DNA of 64,000 nucleotides from Pelolinea submarina (GCF_003966975.1 NZ_AP018437.1:2666001-2730000); one strand, 5' to 3'. Shown: positions 49,770 through 58,997, numbered from the stretch's first letter. Notes: generated by a model not told the origin, from the sequence alone. Numbers and translations: made by a program.

Positions 49770-50488
49770 TTCTTTGTGACTCCAACCAACTTATAGCCAA
49801 GTCCGCGCACGGTTAATAAATAGCGAGGAGCGGAAGGATCCACCTCGATCTTCTCCCGTAACCGGCGGATGTGAACCATCAACGAATTTTCATAACGATA
49901 TACATTGTCCCCCCAGGCTGCATGACAGAGATTCTCTATGGTGACGATTTTTCCGGTATTTTCATATAACTTCTCAATGAAGGCAAATTCCTTGGCAGTC
50001 AGCGTGATCTGCTCCCCATCGTTACGGGTGATTGTGCCGCTTTCCAAATCAATTTGAGTATCGCCCAGATAGAAAATGCGCTCTTGCGGGCCGGTTTGTT
50101 CCAGCGGGAAATAAGTACGGTTGAGCACTGCTTTCAAACGCAGAATCAATTCCAGGGGCAGGAAGGGTTTGGTGATGTAATCATCCGCGCCGAGGCCTAA
50201 ACCCAACAGGCGGTTCTGATCCTCATCCCGCGCGGAAAGGAATAATACCGGAGCAGAGGAATCCGCCCGCATCTCACGCAGGAGCATAAAGCCATCCCCG
50301 TCCGGCAGGGTGACATCCAGAATCACACAATCCGGCCGATCTTTGGATAGGCTCTGGCGCGCCTCCCGGCAATTCGATGCGCTGAGGATATGTCTAAATC
50401 CCTCGCGCTGCAGGATATCCGTAACCATCCTGCACAGCTCAGGTTCATCATCCACAATCAATATTTTGCAATCAAAAATTGTTTCCAT
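49766..50488 (-). CDS. OmpR-type response regulator
   Basis: The ATG at 50488 lies 6 bases after GGAGGAG and gives 240 residues. The receiver has the acidic pair (LIVDDEPEL), phosphorylated Asp (DCVILDVTLPDGDGF) and conserved Lys (ITKPFLP). A C-terminal winged helix follows (EFAFIEKLYENTGKIVT, HIRRLREKIEVDP). It overlaps the kinase start by 4 bases. It probably activates the divergent ABC transporter operon across a 139-base shared promoter region. Confidence 0.94.
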   Translation of the reverse strand: METIFDCKILIVDDEPELCRMVTDILQREGFRHILSASNCREARQSLSKDRPDCVILDVTLPDGDGFMLLREMRADSSAPVLFLSARDEDQNRLLGLGLGADDYITKPFLPLELILRLKAVLNRTYFPLEQTGPQERIFYLGDTQIDLESGTITRNDGEQITLTAKEFAFIEKLYENTGKIVTIENLCHAAWGDNVYRYENSLMVHIRRLREKIEVDPSAPRYLLTVRGLGYKLVGVTKK

Positions 50489-50627
50489 CGTCATCTCCTC
50501 CATTTTAGTGCAAGTTGCAGCTCGCAGACCGTTCTCCATGGAAGATTAAGGTAATCGTAAGCTTGGATTCAGCTTCCCGTAAACCTGACCTGCTATATTG
50601 TCCGTTATTCAATTTAGGAGAATGATT

Positions 50628-51542
50628 ATGGAAAATATCATCACAACCAAAAACCTTTACAAGCAGTACAGTAATTTTCAGTGCATACAAAGCCTTGACC
50701 TGAAAGTACCGCATGGATCGGTTTATGGATTCCTCGGCCCCAATGGAGCCGGTAAAACTACCACGATGAAAATGATACTGGGATTAGTCCGGCCCAGCTC
50801 CGGTGCTATCACCCTTTTTGGGAAAATGACGACCAGCAAGAATCGGCTGGAAATGCTCAGCCAGATTGGTTCGCTGATTGAATCACCAAGTTACTACGGT
50901 CACCTGACCGGCTTGGAAAACCTGCGCATTATCAGCACCCTGAAAAAGGTCCCTGAAAAAGACATCCAGCGCGTTTTATCCATTGTCCGGCTGGAGAAAC
51001 AGGAAGGGAAAAAGGTCAACGAATACTCGATGGGGATGAAGCAGCGCCTCGGCCTGGCAGGAGCCCTGTTGGGAAATCCAAAACTGTTAATCCTTGACGA
51101 ACCGACCAATGGTCTCGACCCGGCCGGCATGCAGGAAATGCGCGAATTGATCTGCTCCCTGCCCCAACAGTATGGCATGACCGTGATGGTCTCCAGTCAC
51201 CTGCTGGGTGAGATTGACCAAATCGCTACCGACGTTGGAATTATCAACCACGGCAAGTTAATCTTTCAGGGGAGCCTGGCAGCATTGCACCAGAAAAGTT
51301 CCCATCAGATTGCTATACGCACAATGAATAACATAACTGCTTCAAAAATTCTTCAACTACAGGGGTTGGCATGCAAAGAAGAGCAAGGTTATTTGATCAT
51401 TCCCGCCCTGAGCGATGAGAGAATTGCTGTTTTTATCCAGGATCTGATTCACAAGGGCATCCGCGTTGTACGGATTGAGGAAAGGAATAACAATCTTGAA
51501 GATATCTTCTTGGAACTGACCGGCAAGGCAGGTGCTTTATGA
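50628..51542 (+). CDS. ABC transporter ATPase, bacitracin/lantibiotic-immunity type
   Basis: The ATG at 50628 is 6 bases after AGGAGA and gives 304 residues. Motifs: Walker A FLGPNGAGKTTTMK, signature YSMGMKQRLGLA (the SMGMKQR form typical of BcrA/LanF proteins), Walker B LLILDEPTNGLDP. A C-terminal extension (about 220-304) is typical for this group. Together with two permeases it would expel or remove cationic peptides or bacitracin-like compounds from the membrane. The last 4 bases overlap the first permease gene. Confidence 0.9.
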   Translation: MENIITTKNLYKQYSNFQCIQSLDLKVPHGSVYGFLGPNGAGKTTTMKMILGLVRPSSGAITLFGKMTTSKNRLEMLSQIGSLIESPSYYGHLTGLENLRIISTLKKVPEKDIQRVLSIVRLEKQEGKKVNEYSMGMKQRLGLAGALLGNPKLLILDEPTNGLDPAGMQEMRELICSLPQQYGMTVMVSSHLLGEIDQIATDVGIINHGKLIFQGSLAALHQKSSHQIAIRTMNNITASKILQLQGLACKEEQGYLIIPALSDERIAVFIQDLIHKGIRVVRIEERNNNLEDIFLELTGKAGAL

Positions 51543-52291
51543 TACGGGCCCTGAAACTGGAATTTCAAAAAGCACATCGAAGAAAAGTCTGGTTGATTGC
51601 CGCCGCCATAACCCTGGTCGAAATCTTATGGACGCTTTGGGGAGTTTCCCGAATGGATGAGCACGATCTTGCCCAGGGATGGAAATCTATGCAATTTCAA
51701 TTTTCCATAATCAACTCGATTATCATGCCGGTCCTCGCCGCTGTCATCACCTCCCGCTTATGCGATGTGGAACATAAAGGGCAAACTTTCAAGCTTTTAG
51801 AAACCCTCATGCCGGCAGGCAGGATCTTCAACGCAAAATTCCTGTTTGGAAGCCTGTACATGCTTGCGGCGGTTGTCCTGCAGATCCTGGTAATCATTCT
51901 TGTTGGATTACTGAAAGGCTTTCAAGGTAATCCGCCTTTGGATATGCTGGCATATTACCTGCTTTTCACCGGGAGCGTGAACCTGACCATCCTGCTTTTA
52001 CAACAAATCCTGTCACTGCAGTTTCCCAACCAAATGATATCCCTCTCCGTTGGTTTATTTGGCGGGCTGGTCGGAATCTTCCTGCTTTACCTGCCCCAGG
52101 TGTTCTCGAAATTCTTATTATGGGGGTATTTCGGTGAACTGCTTTTTATTCAAATGGACTGGAATCCAGCCACACGCATCGTAAATTACTCCTACATTCC
52201 AAAGAACTGGCCGGGATTCCTGATATTGGTAATAGGATTTGCCATCTTGTACCTTATCGGCCAAAGATTGTTTATCCGAAAGGAGATCTAA
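51539..52291 (+). CDS. ABC-2 type permease, lantibiotic-immunity (LanE/LanG) type, first
   Basis: The 250-residue protein has about six spans. Its N-terminus MIRALKLEFQKAHRRKVWLI and the conserved RLCDVEHKGQTFKLLETL after the second span are typical for LanE/LanG/BcrB-like subunits. It overlaps the ATPase gene and is followed 3 bases later by the second permease, so the three are one operon. Confidence 0.88.
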   Translation: MIRALKLEFQKAHRRKVWLIAAAITLVEILWTLWGVSRMDEHDLAQGWKSMQFQFSIINSIIMPVLAAVITSRLCDVEHKGQTFKLLETLMPAGRIFNAKFLFGSLYMLAAVVLQILVIILVGLLKGFQGNPPLDMLAYYLLFTGSVNLTILLLQQILSLQFPNQMISLSVGLFGGLVGIFLLYLPQVFSKFLLWGYFGELLFIQMDWNPATRIVNYSYIPKNWPGFLILVIGFAILYLIGQRLFIRKEI

Positions 52292-52294
52292 ATC

Positions 52295-53029
52295 ATGTTT
52301 TCAAGAACCTTCCGCGCAGAAAGAATTAAATTGCATCACAATCCGGTCTGGCTGGCATTCCTATGCTTGCCAATTATCCCGGCAGTCCTGGGAACCTTCA
52401 ACTATTTTCAAAACATTGAGATATTACAGGACAAATGGTACAGCCTTTGGTCGCAGCAGACCTTGTTCAGCTGTTTCTTCTTTTTACCTGCATTGATTGG
52501 CGTTTACAGCTCGTATCTCTACCGTCTGGAACACCTGAATCACAACTGGAACACTATTATGACCATGCCAATTCCAGTCAGTCAATTTGTTCTATCCAAG
52601 CTGCTTTCGGCAACACTGATGGTCATCCTGACCCAAGCCTGGACAGGTGTGTTGTTCATCCTGTCCGGAAAGCTGGTGGGGATAAATGCTCCTCTTCCCC
52701 CAGAATTATTGAACTGGCTTTTTTATGGGGCCATTGGGGGAATTGCCATCTGTGCCGTCCAACTGGCGATTTCACTGGTTATCCGCAGCTTTGCCGTGCC
52801 GGTAGGCATCGCCCTTATGGGTGGAATTTCCGGGCTGGTAGCATCGGCCAAGGGGTTTGGCGTTTGGAATCCTTATGCGCTGCTCTCCCTGGGTATGCAG
52901 GCAAACAAATCCGGGGGAACGATGCAATGCAGCCAATCCCTATTCCTGTTGAATAGTCTCGTTTTCGTCACGATTAGCGTTGTTTTTTCTGTCTTATGGC
53001 TAAAAAAACGGGACGTCTTGACAACATAA
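52295..53029 (+). CDS. ABC-2 type permease, lantibiotic-immunity (LanE/LanG) type, second
   Basis: The 244-residue protein has about six spans and the related signature LYRLEHLNHNWNTIMTMPIP after the second span. It pairs with the preceding permease as the two different membrane subunits of a LanFEG-like transporter. No lantibiotic biosynthesis gene is nearby, so the role is probably resistance or stress response rather than self-immunity. It is the last gene of the unit. Confidence 0.88.
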   Translation: MFSRTFRAERIKLHHNPVWLAFLCLPIIPAVLGTFNYFQNIEILQDKWYSLWSQQTLFSCFFFLPALIGVYSSYLYRLEHLNHNWNTIMTMPIPVSQFVLSKLLSATLMVILTQAWTGVLFILSGKLVGINAPLPPELLNWLFYGAIGGIAICAVQLAISLVIRSFAVPVGIALMGGISGLVASAKGFGVWNPYALLSLGMQANKSGGTMQCSQSLFLLNSLVFVTISVVFSVLWLKKRDVLTT

Positions 53030-53055
53030 GTCAACATCATTTATTGAACGCCTTC

Positions 53056-53120
53056 CCGCGTGGGTTCGACAATAATCTGTTTTGATACTGGAGACCCACG
53101 CGGAGAGGCATTTTTCCTTT
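53056..53120 (+). terminator. Possible terminator of the ABC operon
   Basis: Arms CCGCGTGGGT (53056-53065) and ACCCACGCGG (53094-53103) pair perfectly around a 28-base loop. A T-run follows at about 53111. Confidence 0.55.
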
Positions 53121-53220
53121 TCTTAGACAAATCTTTCAATCCAATCCATTGATCCTGCTTATAATAAAATCGATCTTGTAATCAAGAACCTTGTCATTGC
53201 AGAAATATGAAAGGATTATT

Positions 53221-54108
53221 ATGAACACGGAACAAATGAACCGAATTCATGAGGGAAAGGGTTTCATTGCAGCGTTGGATCAAAGCGGCGGGAGCACCCC
53301 CAAAGCGCTTCTCCTCTATGGGATTAAAGAGGACAGTTATTCAAATGACGAAGAAATGTTCGAGCTCGTCCATCAAATGAGGACGCGCATTATTAAGAGC
53401 CCCGCATTCAATTCAGAATACATTCTGGCTGCGATCCTATTTAAAAGAACAATGGACAGCACTATTGACGGACGGTTTACCGCCGATTATCTCTGGGAGA
53501 ATAAAGGTATTGTGCCCATCTTAAAGGTCGATGAGGGCCTGGCCGGGCTTGAAGACGGCGTTCAAATGATGAAGCCATTCACGGACCTGCACGGCCTTAT
53601 GCGGCAGGCAATCGAGAAGAATATCTTCGGCACTAAAATGCGCTCAGTGATCAAAGAAGCCAACGCTAAGGGAATCAAGCAAATCGTGGAGCAGCAATTC
53701 GATCTGGGAAAACAGATCTTCGATCATGGGCTGATCCCCATTCTCGAACCCGAGGTGGATATTCACAGCGCGGATAAGGAAGAATCGGAAAAACTGTTGA
53801 AAAGCGAAATCTTGAATAAGCTGTCCGCTTTGGACAAAAGCGTTCAATTAATGTTCAAGCTGACCATTCCGACTGAGGATAACTTCTATCGCGAATTAAT
53901 CGACGATCCGCACGTGGTACGTGTAGTGGCCTTATCCGGCGGCTATTCGCAAAGTGAAGCCAACGAAAAATTGGCCCGCAATCACGGCTTGATCGCCAGC
54001 TTCTCGCGCGCCTTATCGCAGGGATTGACTGTCGGTCAAACGGATGAAGAATTCAATCAAATGCTGGCGCAGTCCATCCAGGCAATTTACAACGCTTCCA
54101 TCACCTAA
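53221..54108 (+). CDS. Fructose-bisphosphate aldolase, class I
   Basis: The ATG at 53221 follows AAAGGA and gives 295 residues; an upstream ATG at 53191 is less likely. Typical class I segments are KGFIAALDQSGGSTPKAL, IVPILKVDEGLAG, the PILEPEVDIHS strand and the LMFKLTIPTE Schiff-base region, ending with GLIASFSRALSQGLTVGQTD. It cleaves fructose 1,6-bisphosphate in glycolysis. The gene stands alone with its own terminator. It has a LacD-like relative of different type at 38 kb. Confidence 0.92.
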   Translation: MNTEQMNRIHEGKGFIAALDQSGGSTPKALLLYGIKEDSYSNDEEMFELVHQMRTRIIKSPAFNSEYILAAILFKRTMDSTIDGRFTADYLWENKGIVPILKVDEGLAGLEDGVQMMKPFTDLHGLMRQAIEKNIFGTKMRSVIKEANAKGIKQIVEQQFDLGKQIFDHGLIPILEPEVDIHSADKEESEKLLKSEILNKLSALDKSVQLMFKLTIPTEDNFYRELIDDPHVVRVVALSGGYSQSEANEKLARNHGLIASFSRALSQGLTVGQTDEEFNQMLAQSIQAIYNASIT

Positions 54109-54155
54109 CAGGTAGAAACTTCCAGTACGGAATTGATTAAAATGACAGATTGAAG

Positions 54156-54191
54156 AAACGGACGGCCATTATACAACCGTCCGTTTTTTAT
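54156..54191 (+). terminator. Terminator of the class I aldolase gene
   Basis: Stem AAACGGACGG/CCGTCCGTTT with an 11-base loop, followed by a T-run. Confidence 0.88.
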
Positions 54192-54353
54192 TTATGTCTT
54201 GTCATACTCCTTTTCAACGCAAGATGAAAAGGAATCCGGCTTGCCATTTCATTCAAACTCACTCATTAGTGCCTTACAGCGGGGATTTTTTATTGCGTCA
54301 TTCCTTTGATACAATGAGACAGCAATTATTTGTAAATTTCCCGGAGGACTACT

Positions 54354-55214
54354 TTGGACTTTGAATTGACCATCGACTGCCACAATGACCTGGGCGAAGG
54401 CCCCCTGTGGGACCCGCGCGAAAACGCGCTGTACTGGCTGGACATCAATAAAGCCAGGATTCAGCGCCGCAATGCCGGAGGCGAAGTGCAGGTTTTCGAC
54501 ATGCCATTCAAAGTAACCGCTCTGGGTCTGCGCCAAAGCGGCGGCTTTATCGCCGCCACCGAGCGCGGCTTCCACTTTTGGGACGGCAAAGGCACTGCCC
54601 TGAAATTTATCGCGCATCCGGAGGAAGGCAAAAGCGGCGCACGCTTTAACGACGGCAAGGTCGACCGTGGCGGGCGTTTCTGGGCCGGCACCATGGATCC
54701 GCGCAGCGCGACTTCCGCGCTCTACCGTTTGGACCCCGATTATACAGTTACACAAATGGATAAGGGCATCACCATCTCCAACGGCCTGGGCTGGAGCCCG
54801 GATAACCACCGCATGTACTACGCCGACACCCTGCACCACGTGGTGTACGCTTACAATTTCAACGCGCGCAAAGGCAGCCTGAGCGGCCGGCGCGTCTTCC
54901 TGCAGGTACCGCCTGAAGAGGGCCTGCCCGACGGCCTGACCGTGGACAACCAGGGGTACATCTGGGTGGCTTTCTACGACGGCTGGCGGGTAACACGCTA
55001 CGCCCCCAATGGTAAAGCGGACAGGCAAATTGACCTGCCCGTGGCGCGCCCAACCTGCCCCGCTTTCGGCGGGCCGGCGCTGAACGAACTCTATATCACC
55101 ACCGCCATTGATGGAATGAGCAACAAAGAATTAGCCAAACAGCCTCAGGCCGGCAACCTGTTCATGCTCAAACCGGGCGTGAAGGGCCTGCCCGAACCGG
55201 TATTTCTCGGCTGA
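54354..55214 (+). CDS. SMP-30/gluconolactonase family protein
   Basis: The gene starts with TTG at 54354, 6 bases after GGAGG; no nearer ATG fits. The 286-residue protein is a six-bladed propeller: LGEGPLWDPRENALYWLDI (metal-binding Glu), GARFNDGKVDRGGRFWAGTM, the ITISNGLGWSPDNHRMYYAD segment and DGLTVDNQGYIWVAFYDG. Members hydrolyse sugar lactones such as gluconolactone with a divalent metal. It stands alone, so the substrate is unknown. Confidence 0.9.
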   Translation: MDFELTIDCHNDLGEGPLWDPRENALYWLDINKARIQRRNAGGEVQVFDMPFKVTALGLRQSGGFIAATERGFHFWDGKGTALKFIAHPEEGKSGARFNDGKVDRGGRFWAGTMDPRSATSALYRLDPDYTVTQMDKGITISNGLGWSPDNHRMYYADTLHHVVYAYNFNARKGSLSGRRVFLQVPPEEGLPDGLTVDNQGYIWVAFYDGWRVTRYAPNGKADRQIDLPVARPTCPAFGGPALNELYITTAIDGMSNKELAKQPQAGNLFMLKPGVKGLPEPVFLG

Positions 55215-55300
55215 CCCATTAATATTTTTGCACTATTAACCACTTGCACCCACTTTAACTCAAGCGGGTGTTAATTTTTTGTCAAATTCTTTCTAAACCC

Positions 55301-55328
55301 TTGTCAGTATCCGATTAAGTAGTATTAT
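55301..55328 (+). promoter_or_regulatory. Promoter of the ArsR-disulfide reductase operon
   Basis: TTGTCA (55301-55306), a 16-base spacer and TATTAT (55323-55328). The in-frame ATG at 55331 lies too close to the -10 to be on a normal leader, which favours the ATG at 55361. Confidence 0.6.
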
Positions 55329-55360
55329 TTATGCGCTTATCCGAATATAAGGAATTAGTA

Positions 55361-55723
55361 ATGGAAACCAAACCACTGGAAATTGAGATCGGACTGCTGC
55401 ACGAGCGCATTTGTTCGGCGCTGGGCGACCCCACCCGCATTCTCATCCTATACATGCTTTCCGAAAAAGGCATGTTCGTCAACGAGCTTTCCGAGGCACT
55501 CAACATTCCGCAATCCAGTGTTTCGCGCCACTTGCGCATTCTGCGCGAACGCAACCTGGTTGCCACGGAACGCCAGGGCACTGCTGTTTTATATACCCTG
55601 CCGGATAAGCGCATCATAGTTGCGCTGGACCTGATGCGGGAGATCCTCTCCTCGCAGCTCAGGCAGGAAGCCAAAATCACCAGTGCCATTCATAATCAAA
55701 ACTCATCGGAGAAAAAGGAGTAA
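55361..55723 (+). CDS. ArsR-family transcriptional regulator
   Basis: The start chosen (55361, after AAGGA) gives 120 residues; 55331 is an alternative. The winged helix is clear: ICSALGDPTRILILYMLSEK, MFVNELSEALNIPQSSVSRH and the wing NLVATERQGTAVLYTLPDKR. There is one Cys, near the N-terminus (ERICSALGD), and no metal-binding CxC motif, so it is not a classical arsenic or cadmium sensor. Its operon with a sulfur-handling protein suggests a response to reactive sulfur or redox state. This is inference. The next gene begins after 3 bases. Confidence 0.9.
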   Translation: METKPLEIEIGLLHERICSALGDPTRILILYMLSEKGMFVNELSEALNIPQSSVSRHLRILRERNLVATERQGTAVLYTLPDKRIIVALDLMREILSSQLRQEAKITSAIHNQNSSEKKE

Positions 55724-55726
55724 GGA

Positions 55727-58177
55727 ATGAAAACTGTTATTATCGGCGGTGTCGCAGGCGGAGCCAGCACAGCTACACGCTTGCGCCGCATGGACGAGAA
55801 AGCGGAAATCATCATCCTCGAACGGGGTGATTTCATCTCTTTTGCCAACTGCGGACTGCCCTACCACATCGGCGGTGTCATCCAGGAGCGTGAAAAGCTG
55901 CTGGTCATCTCCCCCGAAAAACTTAAAAATACCTTCAACATTGAAGCGCGTGTCAAACATGAAGCGCTCAGCATCGATACGAAGAAGAAAACGGTCAATG
56001 TGCGCGACCTCTCCAACGGGCGCGAATATACTGAAAGCTACGACAAATTGGTGCTCTCCCCAGGTGCCACCCCCATCATCCCGCCCATCCCGGGTGTGGA
56101 TCTGCCGGGTGTCTTCACCCTGCGCTCCATTCCGGACATGGACCGCATCAACGATTTTGTCACCGAAAAGCAGGCCACCCGCGCGGTGGTCATCGGCGGC
56201 GGATTCATCGGCCTGGAAATTGCCGAAAACCTGCAGGACCGCGGCGTGCAAGTTACCATCATCGAAATGCTCGACCAGGTCATGGCGCCCATCGATTACG
56301 AAATGGCTGCCATGGTGCATCAGCATCTGGATTTCAAGCACGTCCGTCTGGCGCTGAGTGACGGTCTGAAGGCCATCGATGCCGACAGCCCGCTCAACGT
56401 GACCCTGCAGAGCGGTAGAGTTGTTGGCACGGATATGGTCATCCTGTCGGTAGGCGTGCGCCCTGAAACCTCGCTGGCCAAAGACGCCGGCCTGGAGTTG
56501 GGTTTGCGCGGCACCATCGTGGTGAACGACCATCTGCAAACTTCCGACAAGGATATTTATGCCATCGGCGATGCCGTGCAGATTAAGAACATCATCAGCG
56601 GTAAGGAAGTCAACCTGCCCCTGGCCGGTCCGGCCAGCAAACAGGCCCGCATCGTGGCCGACAATATTGCCGGACGCGACATGGCCTTCAAAGGCGTGCA
56701 GGGCACTTCCATTGTGAAAGTGTTCGACCTGACAGTGGCCTCCACCGGTCTGAACAGCAAACAACTGGCAGATCTGGGCCTGCCCTTCAAGGATGTCATC
56801 ATCCACGCTTCCAACCACGCAGGTTATTACCCGGGTGCTTCCCCCATGGCTTTCAAACTGCTCTTTTCACCGGAAGGCAAGATTTACGGCGCGCAGTTGG
56901 TGGGTGTTGAGGGCGTCGATAAACGCGTCGATGTGATCGCAACCGCCATTCGTGCCGGTATGACCGTCTATGACCTGGAAGAACTGGAGCTGGCTTACGC
57001 CCCGCCTTACGGTTCCGCCCGCGATGCCGTCAACATCATCGGATTCCTGGCCGGCAACGTATTACGTGGCGACCTGGAGACTATCGATTGGAACATGGTC
57101 GACAAGATGGATCGCGAGAAGAACGTCTTCCTGGACGTGCGTGATCCGGAAGAATTGGCCATCGGCATGATCGACGGCGCGCTGAACATTCCGCTGGGAG
57201 AGCTGCGCCAGCGCTTGAACGAAATTCCGCACAGCAAACGTGTGGTGGTTTACTGCCAGGTCGGGCAGCGCGGTTACTTCGCCACCCGCATCCTCAAGCA
57301 GAACGGCTTTGATGTGGTCAACCTGAACGGCGGTTTCAAGACTTACTCGCACGTGACCTGCAAACAGTCCAATTTCGATACCTTCGAGAACGTATCCATC
57401 AGCAGCCGTGAAGAGATCCACGAAATTCCGCCCTTCAACGCGGATAACGCCAACGAATTCACGGTGGACGCCTGCGGTTTGCAGTGCCCCGGCCCTATTC
57501 TGAAGCTATACAACAAGGTCAAGGAAGTCAACCCCGGCGACTTGATCACTGTGAAAGCCACCGATTTCGGCTTCAGCAGCGATGTGGAAGCCTGGGCCGA
57601 CCGCACTGGCAACAAACTCCTGTCGGTTGATTCGGCCAACGGAGTCATCACTGCCAAGATTGTCAAAGGCGCAGAAAAGAAAGAGGAAAAAGGATCAGTA
57701 GCAATGACGCAAGACAAAACCATGGTCATCTTCTCCGGCGACTTGGACAAAGCCATCGCCGCCTTCATCATCGCCAACGGCGCGGCCTCCATGGGCCACA
57801 AAGTTACCATGTTCTTCACCTTCTGGGGTCTGAATATCCTGCGCAAGGATAACGCTCCCAAGGTCAAGAAAACCCTGATTGAAAAGATGTTCGGTTTCAT
57901 GATGCCGCGCGGCGCGGACAAGCTGACACTTTCCCAAATGCACATGTTGGGTATGGGAACCGCCATGATCAAGGGCATTATGAAGAAGAAGAATGTTGCC
58001 TCACTGCCCGAATTGATCAAGAGCGCTATGGACAACGGTGTGGTCATTGAAGCCTGCCAGATGTCCATGGACCTGATGGGCATTCAAAAAGAAGAATTGC
58101 TGGATGGGATCAAGACCGTAGGTGTGGCGACTTTCATCCACGCTTCGGATGAGTCCAACGCAACCATCTTCATCTAA
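55727..58177 (+). CDS. CoA-disulfide/persulfide reductase fused to rhodanese, TusA and DsrE domains
   Basis: This 816-residue protein has four parts in order. Residues about 1-450 are a pyridine nucleotide-disulfide oxidoreductase of the CoA-disulfide reductase type: FAD motif VIIGGVAGGAS, active Cys42 in FANCGLPY, NAD motif VVIGGGFIGLE, and the DKDIYAIGDAV region. Residues about 465-555 are a rhodanese domain with Cys510 in YCQVGQRGY. Residues about 578-645 are a TusA domain with CGLQCPGPILK (Cys583, Cys587). The rest is a DsrE-like domain (TMVIFSGDLDKAIAAFIIAN). It probably reduces CoA disulfide or persulfide and relays sulfur between domains in the cytoplasm. The ArsR gene directly upstream probably controls it. 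Confidence 0.92.
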   Translation: MKTVIIGGVAGGASTATRLRRMDEKAEIIILERGDFISFANCGLPYHIGGVIQEREKLLVISPEKLKNTFNIEARVKHEALSIDTKKKTVNVRDLSNGREYTESYDKLVLSPGATPIIPPIPGVDLPGVFTLRSIPDMDRINDFVTEKQATRAVVIGGGFIGLEIAENLQDRGVQVTIIEMLDQVMAPIDYEMAAMVHQHLDFKHVRLALSDGLKAIDADSPLNVTLQSGRVVGTDMVILSVGVRPETSLAKDAGLELGLRGTIVVNDHLQTSDKDIYAIGDAVQIKNIISGKEVNLPLAGPASKQARIVADNIAGRDMAFKGVQGTSIVKVFDLTVASTGLNSKQLADLGLPFKDVIIHASNHAGYYPGASPMAFKLLFSPEGKIYGAQLVGVEGVDKRVDVIATAIRAGMTVYDLEELELAYAPPYGSARDAVNIIGFLAGNVLRGDLETIDWNMVDKMDREKNVFLDVRDPEELAIGMIDGALNIPLGELRQRLNEIPHSKRVVVYCQVGQRGYFATRILKQNGFDVVNLNGGFKTYSHVTCKQSNFDTFENVSISSREEIHEIPPFNADNANEFTVDACGLQCPGPILKLYNKVKEVNPGDLITVKATDFGFSSDVEAWADRTGNKLLSVDSANGVITAKIVKGAEKKEEKGSVAMTQDKTMVIFSGDLDKAIAAFIIANGAASMGHKVTMFFTFWGLNILRKDNAPKVKKTLIEKMFGFMMPRGADKLTLSQMHMLGMGTAMIKGIMKKKNVASLPELIKSAMDNGVVIEACQMSMDLMGIQKEELLDGIKTVGVATFIHASDESNATIFI

Positions 58178-58201
58178 ATAAAAAGTACTCTCCGATTTGA
58201 C

Positions 58202-58236
58202 AACAGCCCCGCACAAATGTGCGGGGCTGTTTTTTG
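58202..58236 (+). terminator. Terminator of the disulfide reductase operon
   Basis: Stem AACAGCCCCGCAC/GTGCGGGGCTGTT with a four-base loop, followed by a run of T residues. Confidence 0.92.
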
Positions 58237-58244
58237 CCCCTCCA

Positions 58245-58600
58245 CTCCTTCTCCCCTCCCTAACCCTCCCATTCCGGCTGCGCAGAAATAAGGAGGGCAT
58301 GGAAGATCTTTGAAATTTAACCTTGAGCGAGATTCCGCCAGTACCTGTCAGATAAACCTGCCTAATGCCCCACACATTGTCATCCTGAGCCTGACTGCCA
58401 GCGGCAGGAGGGCGTGATCGCGAAGCACTCCCTACGGAGAGGGATCTCGGATAGAGTTCGATTTATCCTTGCTTGGTTATGTCCTTTTTGTCCCGCAAAC
58501 GTTCGAGCAAAATGGCATTATTTTATACATGAAACTGAGATTGCTTTCCCCAAGGGAATGCTTCGCGATCGCTTCGCTCGCAATGACACTTGGCAATTAT
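58245..58600. repeat. Gene-free stretch with dispersed repeats
   Basis: It holds CCTCCCTAACCCTCCCATTCC with GGCTGCGCAG (58255-58288), an inverted relative of the repeat near 12930-12960. A GTCATCCTGAGCCTGA-type piece starts near 58378. A GAGATTGC...CCCCAAGGGAATGCTTCGCGA...CGCAATGACA element (about 58533-58590) closely resembles pieces at 16.2 and 16.36 kb. No gene is supported. Confidence 0.7.
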
Positions 58601-58621
58601 CGGAATGACGCGAAGTAAAGT

Positions 58622-58905
58622 TCATCTGTGTATATCAACTTAATAATTTCTTTGTATTTATCCGTGTTGATTTGTGGCTAAGAAAAAAAGGACTAAAGAA
58701 GCCCATCCCTCTCGCGATGGCGCACAAAGCACCATCTGTGTTCATCAACCTTAACAATGTCTTTGTTTTTATCCGTGTTCATCTGTGGCTAAAAAAACGG
58801 ACAAAAGCCCCCTCTCTCGCAATGGCAGCACAATGCACCATCTGTGTTCATCAACCTTAATTCATCAATGTATTTATCCGTGTTCATCTGTGGCTAAGAA
58901 AATAT
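58622..58905. repeat. Three tandem imperfect repeats of about 105-110 bases
   Basis: Units start near 58622, 58731 and 58838. Each contains ATCTGTGTTCATCAACCTTAA-like sequence, then TTTATCCGTGTTCATCTGTG and GCTAA, followed by an A-rich tail. The first unit is the most diverged. The TCCGTGTTCATCTGTGGC core resembles a repeat class often seen in bacterial intergenic DNA. Short ORFs crossing it are not genes. Confidence 0.85.
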
Positions 58906-58916
58906 TGGAATCAAAA

Positions 58917-58979
58917 GGTTGCCTACGATACTGCTCAGGCAACCTTTAATAAAAAAGCCCGTACCTTTCAGTACGGGCT
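58917..58979 (-). terminator. Two successive terminators after the peptide ABC operon
   Basis: On the minus strand the stem AGCCCGTAC/GTACGGGCT (58956-58979) is followed by a T-run. A second hairpin GGTTGCCT/AGGCAACC (58917-58944) follows and also leads into T residues. Confidence 0.85.
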
Positions 58980-58997
58980 CTGGAATCTCAATTCAAT

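Noticed and set aside
55703-56818. 371-residue minus-strand ORF opposite the disulfide reductase gene
   Set aside because: It lies fully antisense to a well-supported gene with conserved motifs, has no ribosome site and no recognisable product.
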